A DNA stretch of 64,000 nucleotides, from assembly GCF_914767665.1 (NCBI RefSeq), contig NC_059503.1, positions 53,932,852-53,996,851 on the forward strand. The letters run 5' to 3'. The notes beneath the pieces are model-generated. The model had not been told where the DNA came from. It saw nothing but the letters and a program-made list of their open reading frames with translations, and searched no databases. Shown here piece after piece: positions 16,101-26,820 of the stretch. Both the position numbers and the translations under genes were made by a program. How positions within the stretch are numbered: position 1 is the first letter of the stretch; the number at the start of each line of letters is the position of its first letter. The stretch is from Harmonia axyridis (taxonomy: Eukaryota; Arthropoda; Insecta; Coleoptera; Coccinellidae).

Positions 16101-19100
16101 TCAAAAGTGAGTAAACTATAAATGAATTCTTTGAATAGTCCGATAAGTTGATATTGGATATCGAAAATGAAAACTATAAAAGTATAATATCTGTGAAGGT
16201 GTTAATATGATTTCTCAATTTTTTCAGGTGATCCAAGTAACAAGCTTGTGGTCCGAGGATCTGTAATACTGGGTCAAACTGCTGAAGTCGCAATCGAACA
16301 TAATTCTAAACCACTTCTCCAAATATCGATTGATTTGAGTGAAAAAAAATTTTTGAAACCTACTTTCAGAGTGGAAGGGGATGAGTTGAAAAAACTTTCA
16401 TCTAAAATGAGAACTATTGCTCTCAACCAACTGAAAGAAACTATAATTAAAGTGAAGGAAACTGCCGAAAAGTTAGGAAGAGATGGAAGTGCCTTATTGG
16501 ATAAAGCTAAGCTTTCAGTTCCAGATGCCACCCAATCTGTACAGTTCTATGAGAAAGAGGCAGCATCTTTCAAGCGTGAACTTGCGTCAGACAAAACTCT
16601 TCAAAACTTGGGTAAATTATTGTAAGTATGAAATAAAAAAAATTGTTCAGATAATAAGTGCGGTTTTTATGTCCAACAGGGATAGTGTTATCGATAATGC
16701 CTTCAACGTAGTTGGCAAAGTTATTTCAGAAGCTTGCCATATTATTGAAAGGACAATACAAGCTACCGTGGACACAGTTTCTGATGTGTTGAGCCATATA
16801 AAAGCCGCTCTACTTCCAAGACTCCAAGTCATTTCTCAGGAAATTCTAGAAGCTGCGAAGAATATCGCTGATAAAATTGCTGATATTGTAGCTAGTCTTA
16901 TCGTTACAGCCAGTGAAATATTGAAGACTTTCGAGCCGCATTTGGAGGTTATTGTTTCAACGGTAGCTGATGTCTTACAAGACATCGTCAAAGCTTTATC
17001 TTCGTTCTTAGAAAATCTAAAAGATTCAGTGGTCCAACAGATGAAACTCGTTCAAACGAGACTAAGTCAATCTCCGATCGTCGCAGAAATCAAGGCTCAA
17101 TATCATGATGTAAGTTTATGTTTAAAAGTGATCCTATACGTGCATTGTATTATGTTGAAAATTACATGGAAATGGAATGCCAGACATAAATTAACCATTC
17201 TCTCTTAAATCACTATTTCCGGTACTTTATTGACATAATGTAATAAAGGATTTTCCACTGAGAGGTTTCATTTTGAAACGAGTATATTTTGTGAGAAATC
17301 AATGGATATTTATTTCATTGTTAAGAGGAAGGTATGCCATTGAAGATGGAAAACGATATCAGCCAAATGGCCGCCTCTGCTACGGTTGCAGCACCATATC
17401 TTTTTCATGAACTTTTCCACATTTGCGGCTGTATGTCTTCAATAACTCCATTTTATCTTGAAAGTCTTGAATCGATTGGGAAGCATATAGACCTTATTCT
17501 TTACGTTGCCCCAAAGAAAAATGTCCAAAGTCTAAACTCCCACTGAAAAATTTTCACCATTCATGTAGTGAATTTTAACAATTTCATTGCGTTGTTGAAG
17601 CGTGTATCGTTCCATTTTTAGTAATGCCGTTGTTGAAAAAGGGGACAGCTCCAAACGAAACCTCTTATTGAAAAATCCTTTATATTGAAATAATATCTCA
17701 CATGAATTTTCAATTCAAGTTATTGAAAAATGGTCTACCATCTAAAGACGTATTAGTGAATACAATGAGAGCAGCATTTGGAGTAGTCAGAGAGATAATT
17801 CCTTTCCCAGAAATACAACAGTTGATTGATGAAATTTCAGGATATACTGAGAAGGTAAGTGAACTGTATATTTCTCAGTGAGTGACCTTTAGATTCCATA
17901 AATGTTCTACAGGTGCTAACGAACCAACCTGTTGATGATATGGCTGAAATTAAGAAGATAAGTCATACTGCACTGACTCTCGTAACCAAATTATCTGGAG
18001 TCGTTGTCAAGGAGATTGTTCCAGATCTGCTACGAAACTCGAAGGTAAATAAGATATTCCATATGAGTCTGATCAACCAATGGAGTCAACAACTTTTGTG
18101 AGAGCGCTTATATGCTATTTCTTTGATATTTCAGATACCAGCTATGAACTTGGAACTACTCAGAAGATTACCTAGTCTTGGAACAGTGAAGGTATCGGCA
18201 CTCAACTATTTACTACAAGAAGATATGACACCATTCGCAACATTCCTCCTTCGTCTGATTATGTCACCACGAGAATTCATGATTCCTTCCGAATGTAAGT
18301 GGAGGCAATTTTCAAAATACATATCCCTTACTTTTAACTATTCTAGTGAGCGCTATTGTTGCCCTGTCTGAGGTATTCACCTTTGATGGCAAGATCTACT
18401 ACTTACCTGCTGAAAATTGCAACTACTTGCTGGCGGCTGATGCTGTAAATGGAAACTTTTCTATTGTGGGCCATTTCCAGAACAAAATATTCAGCGGTGT
18501 CACGTTGACTGATAAATCTGGCTCTATAACACTCAAACAAGAGAAGAAACTTTTACTTGACAATGGTGAGAACAATTATTTTTTCCTTAAAAGGTTAATG
18601 TCGTTGTGATTACTGATTGATTGTTCTTTCAGTTGAAGTACAAGTACCAGTGCAGAAAGACACTTTAAGAGTCTACAGAACTAACGCTTTCTATTTCATC
18701 GAGAGTAAGACTGGAGTCCAGATAGTATGCGAGGTTAACTTCCTTGGTTGTGATATCAAAACCTCTGGATTCTACCGTGGTCAACTCAGAGGCTTGTTAG
18801 GTAGGATAGAGAAAGAAATTATTATATTAATCAGTATACAGGATATTCTGAGGAGTCAGAAATAGTGTTCGAAATGTGTCCTAAGTATAAGGTGTAGTAA
18901 AAAAAAATCCATTATTTTCTCATGAAAAACAAGGTTTTAATTACCATGGTACGAAAGATTCGATTTAGGTTATATATGCGGCGTTTTGTTAGATAACTTG
19001 TTATTATTTTGAACGTAATATCATTAATACTCTCTCCTAAAAACCCTCGTCCCTATCGACAAAAAATTGAGTCAGTCGATTTTCGCAATCCCCAATTGAA

Positions 19101-22100
19101 GAGCATTTTTCACCTGCAAAATTATTGTCCTTGTGCAGGAAGAGATAGTAATCACTTGGTGCCAGGTCCGGACTATGAGGAGGATATATAAGAACCTTCT
19201 AACCAAGCTCCCGGGGCTTCTGGCGAGTCACCATTGATGTGTGTGGCCTGGCTTTGTCCTAATGGAACACAATTCCTCTTCTATTGGCGAAAGCTGGCCG
19301 CTTCTGTGCGATTGCTTTCTTCAGACGGTCCAATTGTTCACAGAACACTTTTGGGTTAACAGTTGTGCCGTACGGGAGCAGATCATAGATGACAATTCTC
19401 TGCTAATCCCACCAAACTCACAACAAAATCTTCCTGACCGTCAGTCCAACCTTTGCCCCCGTTTCCGCCGGCTCACTGTGTTTCGACCACAACCGTTTTT
19501 GCTTGACGTTGTCATGAGTGATCCATTTTTCATCAACAGTCACCAACCGCTTCAAAAATGAGTCGATTTTGTTGCAGTTAAGCAGCCATTCGCAAATGGA
19601 AATTCGATCCATGAGGTTTTATTGCGTTAACTCGCATAACCCATACATCGAGCTTCTTCTTGAGACTAGTCTTATGCAAATGTTTCCAAATGATTTTTGT
19701 GCAATCTTAACAGTGCTTGCATGACGGTTGGACTCGACAATGTTCATGATTTTATTAACGTGTTGGTGGTGTATCTTTGACATAGAAATTACCGGAACGG
19801 AATCGATTCAACCAAAATTGTGCGTGATTGGCTGTTACAGTATCAGGACAACAAACACTATTTACATTTTCAGCCGCCTGGCTTGCATTTTCGCCTTATC
19901 ACAAAACAGTCAGAGAAGATTTTTCAGTACGAAATCTCATCTTTCTAACGCCACCTAGTAAAACCCAATCGGACTCATACAACGTTCGATACAGATAAGC
20001 CATCTATTGAAATAATGATGGATTTTCTTTTACTGCGCCTTATACATATGTTCTCGTATCTCTTGGACGAATATACACTGTTTCCTACTCCCCAGAATAT
20101 CCTGTATCTGCAATTAAACCCTGTTCTGTTATTCACGAAACACCATGTATAATTGCTTATTCAACTGAAATCTTATACAGGAAATGGAAATAACGAACCA
20201 CACGATGATGGCACCCTTCCAAACGGCAAAATAGTAGATAAATTGAACGACATAGCCTCTGCTTATACTATTGGTCAACAATGCGGATCATTGTCGCTGA
20301 AGGAGATCGAAGAGCCGAAAAGCGATCCACAATGTGAGAAGATGTTTGATTATGAGTCTTCGTTGAGGTTATGCTACCCATTCGTGGACCGAAAACCTGC
20401 CAAGAAGGCCTGTGATTTTGCTGCAGCTCAAGGCGTTAAAGATATTCACAGAATGATTGGTTCACTTTACTCTTATCAGTGTTACAAATCCAATGTACCA
20501 GTGGAGATTCCCGAAGACTTGAGTAAGATATTTTCATTATTTATCGATGTTATATTTTATTGTTATTGATAGGAGTTTCGACTCATCCGAAAATGACACC
20601 TACCTATTCAGTGTCTCAAATTGCTACAATCATTTTGGACAGATCTGAAGCTTCCATGATTTCATTGAGTTCTTTTAACAGTAGAATAATTTTATGTTTG
20701 TCTTGTTATTTGTTGAGGGAATCTGAGACAAAGACTGGCTAAATATCACAAATTCGATTCAGTAATGAATTCAACATTGGTTTTAACTGCATGAAAAAAT
20801 AGTATATTGTGCAACAAATGGGGAAAGCCCAACTTTTCTCGCGAGTGTAGAAGTTTGTGGCACGAGCCTGAAAGGCGAGTGCGGCAAACAAACGAGCGAG
20901 AAAAGGACTTTTCCTACAACTGCTATGGAAAGTAACGTATTCTTCACAGCTTACTCAATTTCAAAACTATGTATTGCTCATACTGTTGGAAATATTATTC
21001 CCCACGGCACTTTGCCCACACCTCGCTTGGTAGACCAATGAAATTGGGCTTTTGAGTCGTTTCTATGGAAACGCAATAAATTAGCACATACTGTCAACGA
21101 AGACCATTTTGATTTGAATCAAGTCCATTACTTGAATTATTGAAATTTGTGCAGTTGTAGGAAAAGTATAGTGTACAACATGTGGAGAAAGTCCTTTTCT
21201 CGCTCGTGTGTTTGCGGCACTCGCCTTCAAGGCTCGTGCCACAAACTTCCACACTCGCGAGAAAAGTTGGACTTTCCCCACTTGTTGCACAATATACTCT
21301 TCTCCACTGTTGCACACTATACTTTTCCTACAACTGCACAAATTTCAATTATTCAAGTGATGAACTTGATTCAAATCAAAATGGCCTTCGTTGACAGTAT
21401 GTGCTATTTTATTGCGTTTCCATAGAAACGACCCAAAGCCCAATTTTATTGGTCTATCAAGCGAAGTGTGGACAAAGTGACGTGAGAAATACTATTTCAC
21501 ACAGTATAAGCAATATATAGTTTTGAAATTGAGTAAGCTATGAAGAATACGCTACTTTTTATAACAGTTGTAGGAAAGATGATATTCTTAGAAAAATCTC
21601 CAATAAGGAAATGGTCAAATTCCTCCTCAATTGTGAAAAGGACAACGGATCGGATTTTTAAGTACACGATTGAAATTCAATGCAAACTTTGATAAACGTT
21701 GTTGACGAAAATGCAAGAATTGAAAAACTTTCTAGGTGAACAATGTACAAACTCCATAACACCAAGGAAATTGGAGGAACAATTCAATATTCAATTGCCT
21801 GGAAAGTCAGCTGATGTCCTTCTCTTGGTGAACACTGATAAATCCAATGAGGCGCTTTATACAGAATATGCACAAAGCCTAGTAACAGCAATTGTAAAAG
21901 AATTCAATAGCAAGGGAATAAAGTGAGTAGAGTGTGATTTTTTTTTTTAAACGTTTGAATCATAAATTATAGATCTTAATACCAATAAAAATCCTAATAT
22001 TATGATTGGTCAGAAATAATGAATTCGAGAACATAAACATAATTTATAAATTTCAAATTTTTTCACAGCGATGTTGTGTTCCATTCTGTTGTCTATGGAG

Positions 22101-23742
22101 GTCCAAACCAAAAACCATCATACGTTACTGTTGGAGGACAAACAACATTCAAAGATAAGGCTCCAACTCTCAAATTCAAAGAATCGCCGAAACCCCAAAA
22201 ATTAGTAACTGGAATCACAGACATCGATAGAATCATCAGTTTCATTTATGCCATGATGCATGATTTGAAAATAGCCTTAGGTACGAATACACTCGTAGAT
22301 ACATGAAGCATTATTCACTCAAAAAATGTTCTCTAGGTCTGACCTTGGAATATAACACCTACGCCGACGCTACCAACTATCCCTTCAGAGTGGAAGCAAT
22401 AAGAACTACTGTGGGTATCAGCAGCGACCCTTGTGAAGAAGGACTAATAATTCCTCTCCAAATTGCAAAAGCTATTCTCATGAATAGGAAGGATATAAAT
22501 ATGAATTTGATAAGTCCAGTTAAAGATCTGAAGGTTAAAGATGCTCAAACTACCAAGAATGTCATAGGTTTCAATGCAGAAAACGTGATAACGCTTAGCG
22601 ACGCTGCTTCCAAACCTACAGGAACTCCTGCTCTCCAGAAAGTCCTGGCCTACAACGATTTGTGCGCAGATTATACTGTTGGTGTAAGTTGAATTTGAAT
22701 ACTTGACTTAAATTTAAGTTAGAGGTAATCCAGCATTCTTTACGAATTGAGGTAATTGGTTTTCTAGCTGCAGTTGGGATGATAAAGACCAGCTCCTATA
22801 CCATTTCCAAGGTTGTCTTCCCAATGATCGGGATGTATCAGTCTATTCTCTTTTGAAATCTTTGCCAATCCATCATCTGACATTCTGTCAACGTGATCTC
22901 TCCATTCCCTCCACCTGATTCTTGTCCATCTTCGAACATGCACAATATCCTTTATATCTTCTTTTCCTTTCTGGTCAAATAATGTAGGTCCGCTTTTGAT
23001 ATTAACATTCGTATTTCAGTGGTTCTCAAAAGATGCTTAGTCTTCTATGCTGTGGTCTCTATCGCGTATGTCACAACTGATCTAACGCAGGTCTTATATA
23101 TTCTGACTTTATTCCTGATACTCATATTAACCCCACAAAAGAGTTTATTTTACTTCTATTATTTCATTATCATGAATTAGTGGACAAAATTGAGCTAGAA
23201 TCAAGTAAGGCATTTTCAGTGCAAACCAAAAAATCATAACCATGGCATTCTCTTCATAGCAGGACTTATCATCTAGGCTGATTCATTTCTTAAACCGAAC
23301 TCAAATCGTGATGCAGAATTATGGAAAATCGCCTCTTGTGTGATCTATCACACATTACATTTGCAAAACGTCCTGTCATTTTGTTACCTCCACCATTTAA
23401 GACACGGTACTATTTTCCCAAGAACTAATAGAGTGTAAGATCTACGATTCAGACCAATTTTGGAATTCACGAAACTGATTGTTCGATCAAGCTGAATCAA
23501 TTCAAATTGAATAAGAAGACTAAAATGCTATTTGTTTATAGGTTGGAGGCAACGCTTTTGTATCAAGCAATATTATGGCGAATAAGGACAAAAAGGATCT
23601 TATAGCTCAGACAATGGCTAAAACTATCGTGGATAGTGCAATCAGTAAAAAGATCCAAATGGAATGTACATGTAAATATACTCAAGATCACCCTGTCAAT
23701 CCTTACAATTATTGTAAGCCAGTGGATATCAAAGAAGCGTAA
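824..23742 (+). CDS. Apolipophorin II/I precursor, copy 1 (5' exon outside window)
   Basis: Lipid transfer protein that forms the scaffold of haemolymph lipophorin and carries diacylglycerol, sterols and hydrocarbons between fat body and tissues. Exons: 824-1047, 2279-3680, 3734-4180, 4241-4470, 4533-5178, 5237-5542, 5872-6075, 6226-6844, 7288-7417, 7514-7758, 8349-8733, 8797-8923, 8985-9148, 9569-9643, 9705-10145, 10446-10642, 10697-10989, 12844-13093, 13170-13335, 15596-16106, 16228-16621, 16680-17109, 17720-17854, 17913-18044, 18135-18294, 18347-18565, 18633-18800, 20181-20522, 21736-21922, 22069-22280, 22337-22683, 23542-23742. These sum to 9,989 nt: 2 nt completing a split codon, then 3,329 codons including the stop. 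All frames are open, so it looks functional. Only the leader exon is missing. Exon lengths match copy 2 almost throughout. A vitellogenin is unlikely given the length, the RARR position and the very late VWD domain. Confidence 0.92.
1690..2155 (-). mobile_element. LINE remnant (reverse transcriptase C-terminal tail)
   Basis: Read on the minus strand, about 1872-1730 encodes WRPREQKRNRGRPHRRWAND followed by a Trp/Asp/Arg-rich tail. This is the basic GRP..RW.DDI signature found after the reverse transcriptase domain in many insect RTE- or Jockey-like retrotransposons. The rest of the polymerase is missing and stops are present. It sits inside an intron of apolipophorin copy 1 in antisense orientation. 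An unrelated plus-strand reading frame over the same bases is a shadow. Confidence 0.65.
4177..4248 (+). other. Furin-type cleavage site RARR (copy 1)
   Basis: The codons reading LRARRDVSK are split by an intron at the Ala codon (exon ends 4180, next starts 4241). RARR fits the RXXR furin consensus. By length it falls at residue 716-719 if the missing leader exon is as long as in copy 2. Insect apolipophorin precursors are known to be cut near residue 720 into apoLp-II and apoLp-I. Cleavage here is inferred. Confidence 0.75.
7795..8235 (-). mobile_element. Tc1/mariner transposase C-terminal remnant
   Basis: The minus strand encodes the end of a transposase: NWTGRMDYVTRSRGGHMPKI preceded by HANKPAAPKELEANI. 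This is the same kind of C terminus (NWTSSLDYIRASRGGHMPEI) seen in the element at 24.2-25.1 kb, but a different family. Only the tail is recognisable and it is broken by stops. It lies in the intron between copy 1 exons 7514-7758 and 8349-8733. Confidence 0.7.
11022..11262. repeat. Palindromic non-autonomous element (foldback/MITE-like)
   Basis: The ends are inverted repeats: TAAGGGATTCACGGCTTGGC on the left and the complement of GCCAAGCCATGAATCCCTTA on the right. The interior is almost entirely made of CTTGA/TCAAG motifs in both orientations, so the whole 241 bp can fold back. Related sequence recurs at 52.48-53.40 kb, showing a dispersed family. It carries no gene and lies in an intron of copy 1. 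Confidence 0.75.
11280..11670. repeat. Dispersed intronic repeat, related to 44690-45015
   Basis: Segments such as TACCACCACGT near 11310 and AATGTAGATTATTGTTTG near 11620 recur in the same order at about 44710 and 44970 inside a different intron of copy 2. The two introns are not homologous, so this is probably one repeat family inserted twice rather than duplicated intron. The rest of the intron to 12843 is AT-rich and shows nothing I can name. Confidence 0.45.
13545..14150 (+). mobile_element. Non-LTR retrotransposon 3' end (RNase H tail and zinc finger)
   Basis: GGTCACTCGGGAATTAAAGG at about 13600 encodes GHSGIKGNE, the last RNase H motif of Jockey/R1-like retrotransposons, followed directly by an in-frame stop. 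The open frame 13744-14088 then encodes the usual C terminus, with a CX2CX8HX4C finger (CRFC...H....C) and the HLV.EC motif. It is truncated at the 5' end. It lies in the copy 1 intron 13336-15595. A decayed relative is at 48.03-48.34 kb. Confidence 0.75.
14689..15555 (-). mobile_element. mariner element, 5'-truncated
   Basis: The left end starts TGTACAACTTTGCTCCCGCC, matching the terminal repeat of the mariner copy at 58.1-59.3 kb, and the minus strand reads through the corresponding transposase region. Stops and frameshifts break the gene. The right side ends inside the coding region without a terminal repeat, so the 5' part is missing. It occupies the same copy 1 intron as the LINE fragment just before it. 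Confidence 0.8.
17243..17684 (-). mobile_element. Short Tc1/mariner-derived element with terminal inverted repeats
   Basis: Inverted ends AATAAAGGATTTTCCACTGA and, on the right, the complement of TTGAAAAATCCTTTATATTG enclose about 440 bp, flanked by TA. The minus-strand interior encodes a transposase tail ending in NRSRGGHLADIVFH, preceded by FLWGNVKNKVY. It is therefore an internally deleted transposon and not a random MITE. It sits in the intron before exon 17720-17854. Confidence 0.7.
17720..18294 (+). other. Copy 1: exons between helical region and VWD domain
   Basis: Three short exons (17720-17854, 17913-18044, 18135-18294) align one to one with copy 2 exons 43145-43279, 43335-43466 and 43525-43687, the first two at identical lengths. 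They encode helical sequence (for example NQPVDDMAEIKKISHTALTL) ending in FLLRLIMSPREFMIP, just before the VWD domain. No separate function is assigned. Confidence 0.85.
18347..20522 (+). other. Copy 1: von Willebrand type D domain
   Basis: Exons 18347-18565, 18633-18800 and 20181-20522. The domain opens with VFTFDGKIYYLPAENCNYLL and continues with AADAVNGNFSIVG. The second exon ends in GFYRGQLRGLLG, and the third completes the signature with GNGNNEPHDDGTLPNGK. Cysteine-rich sequence follows (CEKMFDYESSLRLCYPF). VWD domains occur near the C terminus of apolipophorins. A mariner copy interrupts the intron inside the domain. Confidence 0.88.
18886..20044 (-). mobile_element. mariner element (degenerate)
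   Basis: The ends read TATAAGGTGTAGTAAAA on the left and the complement, TATAAGGCGCAGTAAAA, on the right, with TA at the outer edge. The minus strand contains a transposase segment with DSFLKRLVTVDEKWITHDNV followed by KQKRLWSKH, a mariner hallmark (DEKW...DN). Frames are broken throughout. It fills most of the intron between the two halves of the copy 1 VWD domain. Confidence 0.85.
20803..21575. repeat. Composite inverted repeat (order A-B-A'-B')
   Basis: Block A (about 20803-20920, with GGCACGAGCCTGAAAGGCGA) returns inverted at about 21180-21300. Block B (about 20920-21170, with TTGCGTTTCCATAGAAACGA in its inverted copy) returns inverted at about 21310-21575. The arms are similar but not identical. 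No transposase is seen, so it is probably a non-autonomous element or two overlapping insertions. It lies in the intron 20523-21735 of copy 1. Short open frames over it are by-products of the symmetry. Confidence 0.7.
21736..23742 (+). other. Copy 1: C-terminal exons and stop
   Basis: Exons 21736-21922, 22069-22280, 22337-22683 and 23542-23742 encode the domain after the VWD module, with LPGKSADVLLLVNTDKS and the conserved ending NKDKKDLIAQTMAKTIVDS followed by a cysteine pair. The stop TAA at 23740-23742 lies inside a good donor sequence (GC|GTAAGT). If that donor is used with the acceptor near 23847, the next codon pair is GCG TGA, so either route ends after the same Ala. Confidence 0.85.
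22770..23170 (-). mobile_element. LINE remnant (C-terminal tail)
   Basis: The minus strand encodes RWREWRDHVDRMSDDGLAKI followed by a His/Asp/Trp-rich stretch. This DHV.RM..D...K tail is typical of endonuclease/reverse transcriptase LINEs in insects. Upstream residues EIRMLISKADLHYLTRKEK fit the same region. Only this tail survives. It lies in the last large intron of copy 1, in antisense orientation. Confidence 0.7.
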
Positions 23743-23936
23743 GTCATTATAACAATCAGATATGTGATGATAATTTGAATTTGGTTAGAATTGAATTTAC
23801 CATTATGTTTCTAATAGGTTTTAATTAATATTGAGTTTCCTTTCAGGTGAATACTACATGCCAAGATGTTCTGAAACTTCATGTTCACGTCCTCATAACA
23901 AGTATTTCGTATTACGAATAATGTAAATACCACTAT

Positions 23937-23942
23937 AATAAA
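23937..23942 (+). terminator. Polyadenylation signal of copy 1
   Basis: AATAAA lies about 195 bp after the copy 1 stop and is followed by a T-rich stretch at 23955-23970. It is the only canonical hexamer close to the stop. Confidence 0.6.
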
Positions 23943-24226
23943 ACACAATTTCATATTTTGTCTTTTTGTCATTATTCACACTCCTCTGAATCAGATCATG
24001 TTAATGGATCAAACTCACTTCGGTTATATGAATTATGAAGGAATTTGATATCGATGAATGTATGAAATGAAACCTACATATATGAAATTCTAACTGACTA
24101 AATTGGCCATTCGACAGATTTTTCGAATTCCCTCAAATCATTCAGTGCTATTCATTGAGCACACAACACAAATGGTAGATATTTGGAATTCACATAAGTA
24201 TATCTAAAAAATATTACAAAGAAGTA

Positions 24227-25148
24227 CAGTGTGTTTTTTTAGAGCTATAGAACTTTAAATTGCAATAAAACAACGATGGATTATGCGATTGCCATGAATT
24301 TTATTTATCCGCAAGATAATCTTGTGACATTACATTTTAAATATGATTTCTGGCATATGACCGCCACGGCTGGCTCGGATGTAGTCCAAACTGGACGTCC
24401 AATTTTCGATGACTTTTTCCAACATTTGTGGCCGTATATCAGCAATAACACGGCGAATGTTGTCTTCCAAATGGTCAAGGGTTTGTGGCTTATGCGCAAA
24501 GACCAATGACTTTACATAGCCCCACTGAAAGTAGTCTAGCGGTGTTAAATCACAAGATCTTGCAGGCCAATTCACAGGTCCAAAACGTGAAATTAGGCTG
24601 TCACCAAACGTGTCTTTCAATAAATCGATTGTGGCACGAGCTGTGTGACATGTTGCGCCGTCTTGTTGGAACCACAGCTCCTGGACATCATGGTTGTTCA
24701 ATTCAGGAATGAAAAAGTTAGTAATCATAGCTCTATACCGATCACCATTGACTGTAAGGCCATCATCGTTTTTGAAGAAGTACGGACCAATGATTCCACT
24801 AGCCCATAAAGCGCACCAAACAGTCAGTTTTTCTAGATGTAACGGTGTTTCGACATACACTTGAGGATTAGCTTCACTCCAAATGCGGCAGTTTGGTTTG
24901 TTGACGTAGCCATTCAACCAGATCGCTAAACAAAATGAAATGGATGTAGTGCGTGATACGTATTCCGCACAGAACCATTATTTTCGAAATAAAATTGCAT
25001 TATTTGCAAGCGTTTTTCAGGCGTGAGTCTATTCATGATAAATTGCCAAACCAAACTGAGAACAAATCACTTGACAGCTGTTGAATCGGTCGCCATCTTG
25101 AACAGTAATGCCAACTTAAAGTTATATACCTCGAAAAAAAACACCCGT
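24227..25148 (-). mobile_element. Internally deleted Tc1/mariner element
   Basis: Same family as the element at 55735-57008: the left end reads GTTTTTTTAGAGCTATAGAA and the right end is the complement of ATATACCTCGAAAAAAAACA. The minus-strand frame 24330-24917 keeps the second half of the transposase (QQDGATCHTARATIDLL, CDLTPLDYF, RASRGGHMPEIIFKM). Compared with the other copy, about 360 bp of the N-terminal half and a small second segment are missing, so it is not autonomous. TA flanks both ends. It lies just beyond the 3' end of copy 1. Confidence 0.88.
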
Positions 25149-25509
25149 TATAAAAGTTTTTCCGCCCCGGCCCGACCCGCCTAATGGACGCCTAGCGTTA
25201 AAATATAAACTCAACATTTCCAGGGCAGTAGATACTTTGATTATTGGGTTTTTTCCTTTCGACTTTGAAATCTTTATTTCTTACAGGTTTTAGAGGAATA
25301 TCGTTATTGTCATAAAAAAATACATAATTTAGTGTAATGGATTCAATTTACACTTCGAATGGCAAAATTTCTTCGAAAGAGCAGCAAACGAAATAATTAA
25401 GGTTTTATGTTACTTTTTTGAAATACGGTCCTGGTTTTAGTTATTTCGTAATAATAACTTTCAATTCCGACCGTCAAAAATTATCAATCATAGCTTAATT
25501 TCCAAGATC

Positions 25510-25770
25510 GACAAGTATTCGACAAATCAGGCTACACCGGCAATATTGTCAGTTGTTCTTGAGTGACGAACACGGTTTCGATTCTTCACAACACTCATTT
25601 GTCCCAACAGCTCAAATTTTTCCACCAGTTCTACGATTGCCGGTCGAGAAGGTGCTTCGTGACTACTCAAAAGTGCTTTAGATTGCAAACTGTGACTGCA
25701 AAATTTTCACCATTTTTCGTGAAATATGAGAAAGCACTGTATCAAGCTGATAGTGTTCGCGCGTCCCTAA
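25510..25770 (-). mobile_element. Transposase N-terminal remnant
   Basis: The minus strand reads RPAIVELVEKFELLGQMSVV followed by RHSRTTDNIAGVA. This resembles the helix-turn-helix and linker (…KF..TGSV…R.ENIAAV) of Tc1/mariner-type transposases with a DUF4817-like N terminus. Stops interrupt it and no terminal repeats are seen. Confidence 0.5.
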
Positions 25771-26820
25771 ACCATAGAAAATTCAAGCTAATTATCAATA
25801 AAAATTACCCCATATTTATATATTAAATGAAATTTATTTTTTTTGAGGTGAAAAAATTTCCCAAATGTTCGTGACGAGGATCGAATTATCAGAATCCTTC
25901 ACTTTGATGAACTAACCGACAACAATAACATCATAATAACTCACTCCTCATGTATAACCCGTATGCAGTTGAGGTCTCACGATTGACGAGCTCTCAAAAG
26001 TCAGTTTTTTCACGAATTCTTTCGTTTTGGAATAATTAACACCGAAAGCACTAAATGCTTTGTAAACAGCCTTTGTTCATGCTATCGTAATTTACGTAGA
26101 AACACACAAATAATGACGAAGATTTATAATAAAGACTCGAAAGTTTGTTTCATACTTTCAACCACTGATAACTATGGTAATTCTGATAAATCTATTTATT
26201 GATCAATATGGAAGCTTTCTCAGAAGACTCACGTAGTATAGAAACATTCCAAATAAACAGCTGGAATTTGATCATTAGGATGTTTTTAAGATGGATATCC
26301 AAAAATGGGATTCAAAATTTATTGAAAGTTATATTTAATTAGGAGCAATTTTATTCCCTTATCAAATATTGAGGGAGAGGAAAATATGATTGAAAGATAA
26401 ACAGGTATCAAATCTTTTTCTGAATTCTATTTGTTTCTCTATTTATGCCGAAGGTTCGCTCCTAGCAGATAGATCAACACACAGCTGTTGTAGGTGGCCA
26501 TGAAAATTATATAACATTTGAGTTCCATTTTTCGATAAAAATCCTCTTTTGGAAAAAACCGATGAAAATTAAAGAATATTTCACTAATTACGACATAAAG
26601 ATGCAAAGAAGGAGTGAAAAGGTTATCGGTGTTTTCAAAACCATTACTTATTTACGATATGATCAAACAACTTATTTATCGAATATGAAAAATATGGGAA
26701 TTTTCTTCATGAACAACAATCAAGTAGCCCATAAATCTCAGTATTTTTTCACGAACTAGTAGAAAAACAACTAACTCACAAATGATAAACTTACACTCAC
26801 ATTTTACCATAGGTTTCAAT
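25771..26820. other. Intergenic, no feature recognised
   Basis: AT-rich spacer between the two apolipophorin genes. I see no long frame, splice pattern or repeat that I can name. Confidence 0.4.

Larger units (their letters stand above)
4241..17109 (+). other. Copy 1: apoLp-I lipid-binding middle region
   Basis: Eighteen exons from 4241 to 16621 plus the exon at 16680-17109 encode the first two thirds of apoLp-I. The early part (4533-5178) holds ELSYPTSLGFPLRLG and FHICVDHLAPFIGLEFCAD, typical of the beta-sheet region after the lipid transfer module (DUF1943/DUF1081-like). The middle is Lys/Asn/Ser/Thr-rich with alternating hydrophobic residues, as expected of amphipathic beta strands that contact lipid. 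The exons at 16228-17109 switch to long Ala/Ile/Glu/Lys amphipathic helices. Two introns here (6076-6225 and 10643-10696) are absent from copy 2. Confidence 0.85.

Noticed and set aside
21081..21425. Several overlapping frames starting MCSCRKSIV on both strands
   Set aside because: They appear in both strands only because the region is an inverted repeat; no coding support.
824..23742. Copy 1 as a pseudogene
   Set aside because: Every exon is open, all borders are GT-AG, and the total keeps frame. Transposons are confined to introns.
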